Shown here: positions 1-11,600 of the stretch, piece after piece | How the letters are laid out: each line of letters begins with the position of its first letter | Numbering within the stretch: the first letter of the stretch is position 1 | Assembly (NCBI GenBank): GCA_013396915.1 | Contig: VWZL01005191.1 | Location: forward strand, 124,001 to 188,000 | Direction of reading: 5' to 3' | Source of the DNA: Stercorarius parasiticus | Lineage: Eukaryota; Chordata; Aves; Charadriiformes; Stercorariidae | Length of the DNA stretch: 64,000 nt | The notes under the pieces: generated by a model | Database searches by the model: none | Seen by the model: the letters and a program-made list of their open reading frames with translations, nothing else | What the model was told of the DNA's origin: nothing | Made by a program: the position numbers and the translations under genes

Positions 1-3000
1 TGCTCAAGAATTTTAAATAAGCTGTTTCAGTCACACCTATTAAGTCTGTTTGAAACACAGCTGCCTCTTTAAACCCCAGAGAATGAAAAAAAAAACCAAC
101 CCAAAGTATTCCCTGCTTTTTCAATATTCATAAATTTGTATATCTGGGGTTTGGGTCCGAATCCCATGTGATTTTCACTTTAGACTTCCTTTTCAAATCA
201 AAATACTTCAGACCTCTGATACTTTCTTTTTTAAACACAAAATACTTTTAAATTGATTTTCAGGTTTTGTTTTTGTCATTTTTTCCCAACAGGGAAACAT
301 TTCTGAGCAGCACCACAACAGATCTGTAATAAACACCAGAACAAAAACCAGAACTTTTTATTTCTTTGACAAAACTCATAATGCTTTCTGAAGGAGGCAT
401 GTATTAGCCTCACTCTGCAGATGATGAAACAGGTCTATGGAAACAGAAAACAACAATGTGTATAACTGGAAACCCTTATGTGGCCTGCACTAGCTCTACT
501 CACGTCAATAATTAAATCACATTCTGATTTCATATCAAGGAAGAGCTTAATATGCTGTCTCCTGACTATCTGCTCCTGATCCTAACTATGCTTAATTGCC
601 TGACTGTGGAACTGCTGTTTCTGACGTAATTCTACAGCGCTCTTTGGTATTTCAGCTCCCAGAATCAAATTGGGAACCTCTATTTCACAATCAGCTATTT
701 TTTATTCACAGTTCAAGGCTTTTTTTGTTATTTAGTCTCCTAAAATCATCTCCTTTATCATTTTTTCTTTCTTCTGTGTTCCCTGTTAATTCTGTTCTTA
801 TCATTTTAATATGATTTTGTTCTCTATCAAAGAATTGCCACTGCAGCTTACTTGATGATCAAATGGACTGGCTGATCTAATTCATCTTTATCATCTTCCT
901 TTTCACTTAAAGCATAAATCACATCTTCATTCATAAATATATTCAGATCAACACCCAAAAGGTTATAGAATTAGTCTAGGAGATACAAACTTCCTTTATG
1001 CTTTTCTCAGCAAAGATTATTTTTTTCCGTCTGAAATGCTTTTGACTGCTATCAGCAATTTAGTCAGAAAACAAGACACGCAAATAACCTCCTTTCCTAT
1101 TTATTCACTGAGCAGAAACTCTCTAAGTAGACTGTACAGGGCAATAAGAGTTTTTAGATGGGCTATTTCTGCAAAAAAGAAACTCTTAATGAGACACATC
1201 ACTACATGCAGTTTCACACATTGCATACTGGAGCCTCAAATATACTTTTTTTTCCCCATAAAACCAAAACTAGACAATATAATTGGTCTAAAATGACAAG
1301 CTCATGTCTAGAGATAAGAAGGCTTGGTTCTGTTCTCAGTTCTGCCTCTGACTGTATCTTGCATTCTCCGTGTATAAAATGACAATGGGAGTGTTTACAC
1401 TTTATAGTTCCCTTTGAGATCTAAGAAAATAGTCAAGTAAATGTCAAGTATTATATTTAACTGCATATATACCTTCTAGGTAACATAGCTGTGTTGTCAA
1501 AATAGTATTCTGGATGCAGCCACAGACAAAGGAAAAGAGTATAAGTGAGGACAGAGATTCACTTCATTCCACGAGTCTTTGTGATACAGTTAGAGGTGGG
1601 GACACAGAACTAAAATAGGGACTATTGTTTTTCTGCTAGTGCGAGGGCTAAAACAGTAAATATTTTCCCTAGCATACACTATGCTTTCAAAAGGTAAGGC
1701 ACATGAAACAAATGCATGCAAATTATATTGATAGCTAAAACATATCAGCAGGTGACTCTCTTAAGATTTAAAACACATTTCTGATGCCCACGGTTCTCAC
1801 TGACCTGAAAAATTTCCATTCTTTTGTACACAGAAATACCTTGAAACAGCAAGGAGGAGTTTTTCTTTCAAATGTAACTCCCCAGTGCATACACTTACTT
1901 TAGAAGATTGTTTATGCCTGAGAGCTTGATTCTTCTTTTCCATTTTGGCTACCTGGTCAAATTAAACGTCTTACCTCCACCTACAAACTTTTTCTTTCCT
2001 CTGCCATCAGTTTATCACACCTGTAACAGCCACAACTGTTTCTTTCTGTAACATTATCAGAGTTCAAGATGGCCCTTAAAGGCATTGAACTTTGCCTTTC
2101 CCTTCATGGATATTCATTTACCACCCAGCTAGTCAGTCAATCCGAGGTAGGATTTTATTCAGCTTGCTAGATTAGGCCTGCCCTGTTTGAACAACAGATC
2201 TTAAGACATTATGCAGCAAGGCTGAAATCATCTTGCTGCTTTCTCCTTACAGCTCACCTCAGAGAAGCAAATGAAACAGTGGCAAAAATAAAGAGTTCTG
2301 CAGACGGTCAGGGAATTGGCCAAGCAACTAACAGGAGAGGAGAAATGGAGTCAGGGCTTCATCTTAGCCCCAGGGAGTCCCTGTACTGCAGAATCATAGT
2401 GTCCACCTCTTGCTGTAGGAAATACTGCAGTATGTGAGGCTTTATACTTACTGCACAGCATCAGTTCCAGCACGTCAGTGTTAATGACATTTTGAGTCAA
2501 GAGTGAAACCCAGCTGACACAGACCAACCCTCCCTGTTGACTAGGGAATATTTTCTACAACTAACTCTCATTTAGAATTCTTCAGTGCTGGCTTTCCTAC
2601 CTCACAGCTGTGAGTTGACAAAGCGACAAACGAGGCTTTTACTTGAAAAAAAAAAAGTTTAAAAAATCTTAAACTGGAATTCTTCATATTTTTTTAAAAA
2701 ACAAACACAAGAAAGAAAATATTCTTAGTCACTGGAAAGTATCAGTGAAGAACATCAGTTTTGCTGCACGCTAGCTGAAATTCAGCTTTATTTTATCTGT
2801 CCTTTTCATTTGTTTGCTACATTTGCTGGTGGCTAGTAATTTGTTACCTGCAGAATTAAATAATTCTTCTAGCTTCTTTTACGGTACAGTAATAATACAG
2901 ATCCCCTGGCTTAGTTATGCATAGTGCTTAAGCAATTTCTTTAAGGAGCTAAGCACATTACTTATCATTTGTTATATACCCAGCTTCTCTCTTCTTGGAG

Positions 3001-3639
3001 TTCCAAGTTTCTGTGTTCCCTTTAGCGTTTTGGTTATCTTGTGATGAATCTATCAATTTCCATATGCAAACAGATCTGAATCACTTGGCGAGGCCATTTG
3101 TATTTCAGGACAAGGAATGCAGATCACCTTTGTAAAGCTAGAAATAGTCAAATGGAAAGCAGTACGATAAAAATGCAATGATAAAAAAAAAACGTGGTAG
3201 AAGTTATCTGCCCTAATCCAAATTAGATGTCTAAATCTGGATTAGAATAAGGTAAATCCTGTCTCCTCTAACAGACAATGAAGAGACAGGCACCTCTAGA
3301 AGGGAATTCATCTCCTCCAGAGAGAGTTATCTAAAGTACCAAGCTTAGAATGACTCACCTTTTGAAGATGTTTGTTGTTTGGTTGTAAAAGGAACCTACC
3401 GTTCCTAGCCCAGGCACAGATGTTTCACTCTACATGTCTAAAGGTAGGTGAATCCATTCACACATGTAAGGAATGCCCATGTTATTGCTGCAGAACTGTC
3501 AGATGTGTAAACCTGCAAAAATCAAGCAAGTACCAAGGTGACAGTAAATTTATTTAGCTTAAATTATATTATTCCACATAGATTGTTCCCAGTTAAAAAG
3601 CATTATAAAGGGTATTGAGGAAACAGAAAACTTTGAAAG
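1..3639. other. AT-rich non-coding stretch
   Basis: No gene, RNA gene or clear mobile element is recognised. Open frames here are short and not protein-like. A single exon-like segment on the minus strand near 2.45 kb is discussed as a lead in the findings. Confidence 0.6.
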
Positions 3640-3690
3640 AATGACACGGGGGCTGGACCACTTGACGTACAATGACAGGTCTGTGTAAAT
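3640..3690 (+). repeat. Possible very old CR1 LINE fragment
   Basis: The stretch around GGGGGCTGGACCACTTGACG resembles, with many changes, the CR1 3' segment that normally reads as a 'ggctggagcacctctcctatgag' type sequence. Only about 50 bp can be aligned by eye, so this may be chance similarity. Confidence 0.3.
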
Positions 3691-4489
3691 TTGCAGCTCA
3701 TCAACCATGCGCGTTATTGATTCTTTGCATGTTATGAATTCATGAAACCCACAAAATTACTCAGGCTAACCATTCTGTGAAAGCAGGGAGGTTGAATCAA
3801 CCACAGGGTCTCCGATTAGCTGAAAATAGATATAATATTCTACCAGTGCTAATGGTACTCTTCAGTGTGACTACTTCTGACACTGACGTGCAACAATATG
3901 TGAATTTATGCATCATTTAATGCAGCCACATCCATGAAACAGATCTTCTTACCCCTCTTATCACCTTGAACCCCATTTCAGGTCATGACTTCATTTGCCT
4001 TTGGGGTTGGAATCATGTGTTTTAGATTTATATTAAGTAGATGTATTCCTCTGAGGATATAACTTGGCATAGCATCATGCTGTCTGGAGATCTACCTCAG
4101 CAGCATCTGAGAAGCTCCCTCTATTACTTTTCCCTGAATCACAATTACTCTTCTTCCTATAGAGAGCCAACATTCCCATGTTGAGTTAATGAAATTTAAT
4201 TCAGAAATCTACTTTTCATGGGCCTAATGTTAGGATCCATGCTGCCAGCCTGAAATGTCAATGCAACAGCTCCACTGACACGACTGGAATTCTTCACGAG
4301 AGCAAGAATTTACTGCAACATGATCAGACCCCTGTGAATGCCCTGTGAAAGCAAACATCATTTGTCTTACTCATACAAATCTCTCTGCTACCTTACACAA
4401 TCATCTCTTTCTGAATCAGGCCATATGTCTTCTAATCAGGAAAATGTGAAACTTGCATGCACAAAACTCAACAAGCAATATCTATCATC

Positions 4490-4698
4490 TACCTTGTTTG
4501 GGAATAACTTTTTCACCACAAGGACAGTCAAGCATTGGAAAGAGTTTTCCCAGTGAGTCTGTGTGTTCTCTGTCCTCAGAGATTTTCAAGACTAGATTGG
4601 ATAAAGCTCTGAGCAACCTGGTCTGAGCAACCATGTTTTCAGCAAGAGGACGGATGATAGCCTGAGGGCCCTTCCAGCATGAATTATCTTATGATCTC
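4490..4698 (+). mobile_element. CR1 LINE, truncated 3' end
   Basis: This plus-strand piece matches the 3' part of avian CR1: the 'aggacagtcaagcattgg' block, then 'gattttcaagactagattgg', 'gctctgagcaacctggtctg' and a terminal 'gggcccttccagcatgaatt' followed by a decayed terminal repeat. It is strongly diverged and has a short insertion after the 'ggtctg' block, so it is an old 5'-truncated insertion. The 72-residue open frame over its left half (4338-4556) is not a gene. Confidence 0.8.
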
Positions 4699-7600
4699 AC
4701 AAGCACTGAGACACAGCTCAAAGCCAATCTGCTCTTCTCATATGGTGAAACATCCTTCTGACTCGCTCTGGGTGCTTCAAGAAAGAAATCCTCCACTGCA
4801 TCCTGTTCTTTAGGGCCTGATTTAGGCCATACTTTTTGCCACCATGAAGGGATTGTTCTTAGACCAAGAATGTCCATCTGTCCCATCTGTCCTTGTGGTA
4901 TGAGGTCATATGATCAACAGCAACTCAACAATGTACAGAACTGTAAGAGAAATATTAGGATTATCATGTTTGAAGGATGAAATTTAACATCTGGTGTGGA
5001 AAAAATGGAAGGAACAAACACCAAGAGAGGGTTTATGAGAATGGCATATACTGACATCCACCAAATCTACAGGTCACCAAGACCCCAGACACCCAAGTCG
5101 AGAAAGATACAGTACACAGTAAGTAATTCCTGACAACTCACACAGCAGGTACAGAGAGAGAAACCAAAAACCAAACACTGTCAACTCCTAAAAGATATGA
5201 AAAAGCACACCCAAACCAATCTGGCTGCCTAACTAAGTGCAAACCATGAGATGTGAGGAAGACTTGATAGCTGGCATCCTTTGTTCTCTAGGCCACTGAA
5301 GAGAATCCTGGACAGACAGCCTGTATGCAAGCATCCTGGTGTATATGAATATATGAGTAGGAGAATATGAGTGTGAATAAATGAAAACAATTTTACTCAA
5401 AAATAAAATCACCTTCTCCTGTAAAGTCTGGCATTGAGATTTTCTATGTGGCTGGTTTTCCTACAACAAACAGACTGAGACTCCGCAGGGACCCAACAGC
5501 ACTGTGCAGGCAGGGACTGGGAGTGCAGTGAATTTTAGGCCACCACCCTTGGAACTGACAGGTGACATTAGAACAACCAATAAGTCTCCCAAGGCACCAA
5601 AGCAACCATGTTCATGCAGTTTTATTCTCAGTACGAGGAAGGTAGCCCGCACTACACTTGATACACTGTGATGCAGTATGGGAAAAAAACCCAATAAAAT
5701 GTTTGGTTATTCTTTATAATCATTATCTTCAGATGCTTCTGAGAATTCTGTTATGTTTGGTCATTAAAATTATGTTTTCTTTTCTTATTTTTAGTATGAA
5801 ACTCCCTCTAGCTACAGGAATTTAAATTTCTCAGTATTGAACTGTATTTATCCATTCAGGCAATTAGTCTATCTAAGTAATTTTGTACTATACTTTCTTT
5901 TTCTGTCAATTATTACTATACTTCTCTGGTTTTTAGTATCAGGAAATTTTATCTCCCTCCTGCACTTCTCCTCCAGGTCATTGCTTTACAAAGTGAACAG
6001 AATTGCTTTAGTGCTCATCCGTAGTCATTCACTCCCTCTGCCCATTTATTTTAAACATTTTCTCTCTCTTGGAGTTCCAAACCAGTAGGTCATCACTGTA
6101 ATGCATTCACCAGCCTTGTAGGTGTATTTCAAAAAGTGTTCTCGCACCCACAATTTCAAAGCAGGAAATAAGTTTTCATTTGCCATCTCTAATGGGAATT
6201 GCTTAGCTAACAGCCTGCATAGTACTTTGAAAATGCAGTTGTAAATTAAAGCATGGACATATTATGACTTTCTCAGCTTTTTGTTACCTCTTTTACAAAA
6301 AAACCACCTAAATACTGGCTATAAAATCATTTTTCCAAAAACATACTGACTATACTTAATTAAATTACTGCTTACTAGATAGTCCCCTAGAGACTGTCAC
6401 TGATTACTGTTTCTGGTGTATTCACACTGCAGAATTCTAGATAAAATGTCCAGTGTTACTTGAAATTTCCTTAACTCCTTTTTAAAATGTAGGAGGTATA
6501 TAAGATTCTTTATTCCATCAGTTACACTATTTGCTTCTAAATGTACCTCTAGAAAGATGTACCTTTGTTCAACCACTGCTAACCCATGTCCTTGACGCAA
6601 TCCCTTTTTGGCGATAAAGAAAAAATAAATCTAAAGGAAAGGACACAATTTAGACAAACCTTCCCATCATTCAGTGACTTCACCTGATAGTTTCTGATGT
6701 TAAAGTTCCAGCTAAGGACAGATCTCCTCAAGGAAGGCCTGCATGACTGCGAGGATCTTCTCTATGCATGTGCTGGTGGAAATATTTTGTTTCTACAGAC
6801 CAAAGGGCAAAAGTTTCTTTTGGCCCCATATTAATTGAGGCTTTTCGTGATTTACTGTTTTGCATTTTTCATCAGCTGAGCTCATTTTGATTTCAACTGC
6901 ACAGGTTGTGGAATAAGTTTGACAGGAGATTAATGTGGCAAATACCACCCATAGGTTTGCTTAAGGAGCTGTCATCTCTACAAAGGTAGCAAAAAATATG
7001 AGGTAGTCTCTAGACATTGATTTCTTTGCTGGTTTTCCCAGTCAGGCATTGAATCTATCAATAAGGCAAGAGGCTCAAAAGGAATAAATGCCACTCATAT
7101 CCTTACCATGCAGAGAGTGTTAATTGACTACAAATGCAGCTATTGCTTCTCTTTTCTGTGAGATGTAGTACAAATCTATTAATTTCAATAAATTTAGGGG
7201 GTTTTATAAGTTTTTAGAGAAAACAGGGTAGCAGCACAAGTAAACTGCTATAATTTTTATGGTCTAGCATGTAGATTCCTACTTCATTTTACAGCTTGTA
7301 GTAGGCAAGAGCTTTCCTATTTGCATGTTATCAAAACAGAGGGAAAAATGTGCTTGAGAGTTTTGACTTGGTCTGAGCATGCCACCTGATTTTACAAATT
7401 AATTTGCATTCTTTGATAGCTAAGAAGCTCTCACTCTTCTGGCATGAATGTTGCTTTTTGTTGTAGTTGAGGCTTTAGTAGTCAATATCACATGTAAAAC
7501 CAGCAGTTTATTAAACTAATAAACACATTAAAAGGAAAACAAGAAATACTTTTTTACTTGCCTGAAAACTGATAATAGCATCCCTTTAAATTGTAAGACA

Positions 7601-8322
7601 AGTTACAGGAAAAGTAGTTTATCTATCTGATCAAAACAAAAAACAAAAAAAACCCAAACAAAACAAAATCAAAAAGTAGTCTGCATGATAATTAGACATT
7701 CTTCCTGTTGCAGTCTTTTACTTTTTTTTTCTGCATCTCACTTTGTGTAAGTGTGTTCTCTATGGCTGATTATAAAGGCAAGAGAACTCACTTTTTATCT
7801 CACTTTACCACCAGGAAATAAGAGTTACTGATAAATCCCAAGCACTTCTCGTTCCTGAACAGAATTTCTCAATATTTTTATGTAAAGATCACCTAGCCTT
7901 TTTGTTAACAAAAAGGAGTTACATGGTCTATTTACTTTGCAAATATTTTTTGCAGGTTGTGGAAAGGAGACAAGAAAAATACATAAAGCGCTTGGTATGC
8001 TTGTAAACCCCATTCTTCAGTTTTCCAGGGACATAATCTAACTAGACATAGATCTATTAAAAAACAAACGAAGGGTTCATCTACACTGTCAAATAACTTT
8101 GCACTCAAATTTACCCTTGAGCCTTGGTCTTTCTTTTTAGTTAAGCGGTATTGTTAGAACACTGCAGCAGGCATGTCTTTTTTCCTCTCCTACACTGTCT
8201 TCCAACAACATCCCAGCAAGCTTTATGTCTTCAAATGCCATCACACACCTTTATGTCAGACACTAGGCCAAGCAAAACACACTTTCAGTTTCGTGTTAAA
8301 GACTCCACTCTGGCGAGTTTTG

Positions 8323-8326
<4 letters not shown>
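4699..8326. other. AT-rich non-coding stretch
   Basis: Nothing recognisable as a gene. An A/C-rich low-complexity run lies at about 7625-7675. Short frames on either strand show no family signature. Confidence 0.55.

Positions 8327-8365
<39 letters not shown>
8327..8365 (+). repeat. Poly-A tract, 39 bp uninterrupted
   Basis: An unbroken run of 39 A residues, followed by A-rich sequence with single C and G interruptions. It could be a microsatellite or the tail of a plus-strand retroposed sequence ending at 8326, but no recognisable donor sequence precedes it. A 141-residue open frame crosses the tract as a lysine run and is an artefact. Confidence 0.85.
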
Positions 8366-8366
<1 letters not shown>

Positions 8367-8399
8367 AAAAACAGAAACCGCACATCAAAAGTTCTTTTT

Positions 8400-8640
8400 T
8401 TATGTCTTAGGGCTTACACTTGGGGCCCAGAGGAAATGCACAACCAAATGCTATACAGTGTGGATATGTCCAGCCTGTGTGTGGGGAGACGCCCTTGGGC
8501 ATACGTACATGAGAACTCATCTCCATCATGTTGGGGACCAGAACTCGCTGTCCAAGGAAGATGTAAGCCATGGTGAAGACCTTCCCGGAACAGGGCAGGA
8601 GCCCACTGATCATCCTTGCCGCAGGGAGGGGCACTCACTC
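8400..8640. other. Short GC-richer patch of unknown origin
   Basis: About 240 bp clearly richer in G+C than the flanks and open in several frames on both strands (for example minus-strand frames of 74-75 codons). No family is recognised. It directly follows the poly-A tract and may be an unclassified repeat or a remnant of a retroposed transcript. Confidence 0.35.
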
Positions 8641-11600
8641 AACAGCTAAAAGGGCACTGGTGGTGTGTATATGGGGGTGGTGTTTTTACTCAAACTTATT
8701 TCATTATTATTTCTGGTAACCACTTTGTAGGTCCCTTCCTACTGTCTTAGAAATCACTAACAATCTGGAAAACCTCAGGATCACTTTATCATGTCAGAAA
8801 TAAGAGGCAAAACAGCAGAAGAGCCCTTGGCACACCAGGGGGCAAAGTGATAGGCTTCATATCATAACTCTGCCTTATGAGAGGCCACGAGCATAACCCT
8901 GCTGTATGAGACCCCATGCTTTGTCTCCCTACATGAGAAGCACTTAATGAGGCACAGACGAGTGTGACCAGCTGGGACCACCACACAGGATCTCAGGCTG
9001 GGAAAAAGCATGCAGCACAGCATGGCAAGTGGGAGATATACGGGCTTACATCTGGATGCTAAGAGGAGAGATCCATGCATGTAATTCTCATCCTTAGTGC
9101 TCAACACTGTGGCAAGTTGAGTTACAGACTACAGATTTTGAAATGTTTAAGAAACATCAGATTAAATCTAACCAAGAAGTGTTTTTAAGATACTCTGTTT
9201 TGACATCATATATAAAGGGATCATAAACTGACCTTGTTTTCTGTGAATTTCAGATTTAATGTTACTGACTCCCAAGGGAGTGTATTTACTGCATTAGCAG
9301 TATTCTGCAGCCACCTGTGAGTTACTGATTAGACAGGATATGTAAGAAACAAAAGGTATCTTTGGGAAAATAAGGGAACGAAAAAATGTCACTGAAACAC
9401 TACCGTGTATTCCCTTTGGAAACATTCATTTGAGGTAATAACACTTCTTCAGGAGTGAGCAATGCTTTTCTAATTGCTTGTATTATCTCATTACCGGTAT
9501 TTCACAACAGGTAGTAGATAGTTTGTAACTGGCAAATCTCTAAAGATTCCAGGCAGAAGTATAAACACACAAGAAAAAAAATATAATTTCAATGGTTACC
9601 TTCCAAGCCTTTAATAAAACTAGTTAAGGCCTGATTTAAAAGCCTCCCCTCTGATGGTAATAGCCTATTTGTCAGATGTTATTATACAGTGGTGATAGTC
9701 ATTGTGCAGTAAAATGCTTAGCATTTAGCTTTAAATGATGATTTTTTATATTTTTTTTTTCAGACGTTTATATCATGGCAAGCAGTGGAGAGATTGGCCT
9801 GAAGACTGGCTATCTAACCCCAAAAGACATCAAGCTTTAAAATAAATTTCCCAAATGTACACTTATTTATCTTTGAAAGGCAAGATATTGCACATTAAAA
9901 AAACCCCATGAAATACATCTAAGTGCCAAAATTTTGTAATTCTTAAATTTAAAATTATATTAATTCTAAATAAATACTGAATTCATGTTTAACCCATTTA
10001 ACACCTTACCTTTGAGTTGAAACTGAAATGAGAATTTCTTGAGCAGATATGTTTCTCTGTAAATTCTAGTCCTTAGGTACGCTATATTATTTACATTACA
10101 TTTAAATCTTAATTAATTATTATAAAATATATTCAGATATATTTAACTGTGGTGCCATAAAAAACAAGCAAAATATTACAAGCCTTTAAAATCTTAATAG
10201 AGTCAGAAGAAAATATCAAGTATTCATTATCTGATCTATTTTAACGTTTATATTAGTTTTACCTTTTACATTTACATTTACACTTATGCTAGTTGAAGAG
10301 AATCTAAAAGAGTCACTTAGATGTAAGCACATTATATATGTTAGAACTTGAGCAAGAGGGATCTCCTTTTCACTAATCTCAAAAGAGTTGGATCGGGTTC
10401 TGCCTTTTAGAACACTATTTTCTGGGTATCTTCTATGGAGTTTTATTACATCACTTTGTCAATAAGTCAGATCTTATGCTCCATTTATTTATTTCTCTCC
10501 TTTCACAGAATATATGATGTGGAGGTCTGATCACCAGTGAATATATGTTGGAGAAAAATTACTGGTAGCCCTCTATAAGGTGGCAATGTCATACTATTTA
10601 AAATCTCAGTAATTTTTCCCCATACATTTTCATTAAATTAGACAGATCACAATCTAATAGTGATGAAAGAAACAAGACTAGAAGTTTAGTATTAGAACAC
10701 AGAAATCATAATACTTCATTATTTACCTTTATTTTATTTAGAAAGAATTCTTGTATATGATCTTTATCTAAAACAGCAAATAAATCTATGCAATAGCAAT
10801 AACTGTTTTGGAAAGAATTACACATTATATTTTCCTTAATCAGATGTTATTGTATAAATAACATGGATACTTGATATTCAGTGCATGCAATGCAATAGAC
10901 ACCTCACATCATTTACCTAGTGCAAGCCGAAGATTTATTTTGCTTCCAAAAATCCTTGCCTGCAATAATCGGTATGAAGTATGTCCAATTTCCTGTGAAA
11001 AGTACCAATATTTTCTGTATGAATGACAAGATATGCACCTAATTGGCAATAGATGCATGCATAAAATGGGAATGTGATCATTGCATAGAAATAATAAACT
11101 GGAAAATATCTTTTTTTAAAGAGAAATACTAAACCATGGGTAAAAATCAGTACAGGTCCCCTGTTATACTGTTCTGCGGGTAGTATCCTCTTGGCAAAAA
11201 TGTTTAAATTTATTTGAGAAAATGCTTTAGAAGTATATTAGATTTATTTACCTACCTCACCCAAATTTGTCAAGAAGTTACTAGCTTAAGTTTATGCAAA
11301 ACATAAAGCACAATTAATATGAGATAAAATGTTTAATGATTTGATTACTATGGAAGGTACTGGTTCATTGTTTTTAACGTATTATCCCTAACAAGTTTTC
11401 TCTCTGTTATTTCTAATTTATTTTTTAGTAATTTGCTGTAACAGATTAGCTTGCTATCAAGGAATATAAGTGCACACAAATGCCATATTTGCGATGACTG
11501 CTAAAGGTGTGGAGGCAGTGGTTTGGTGACTTGTCTAGATAAGAAGGGACCTTCTGTTGTTGGCCTGATAGCAGACAGAATTGTGCTCTAACAGACTTAT

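Noticed and set aside
1905..1958. Minus-strand block reading VAKMEKKNQALRHKQSSK before a GTAAGT donor
   Set aside because: Coiled-coil-like and in phase, but only 18 codons with a weak acceptor. It does not join in an open frame to the block at 2452-2513.
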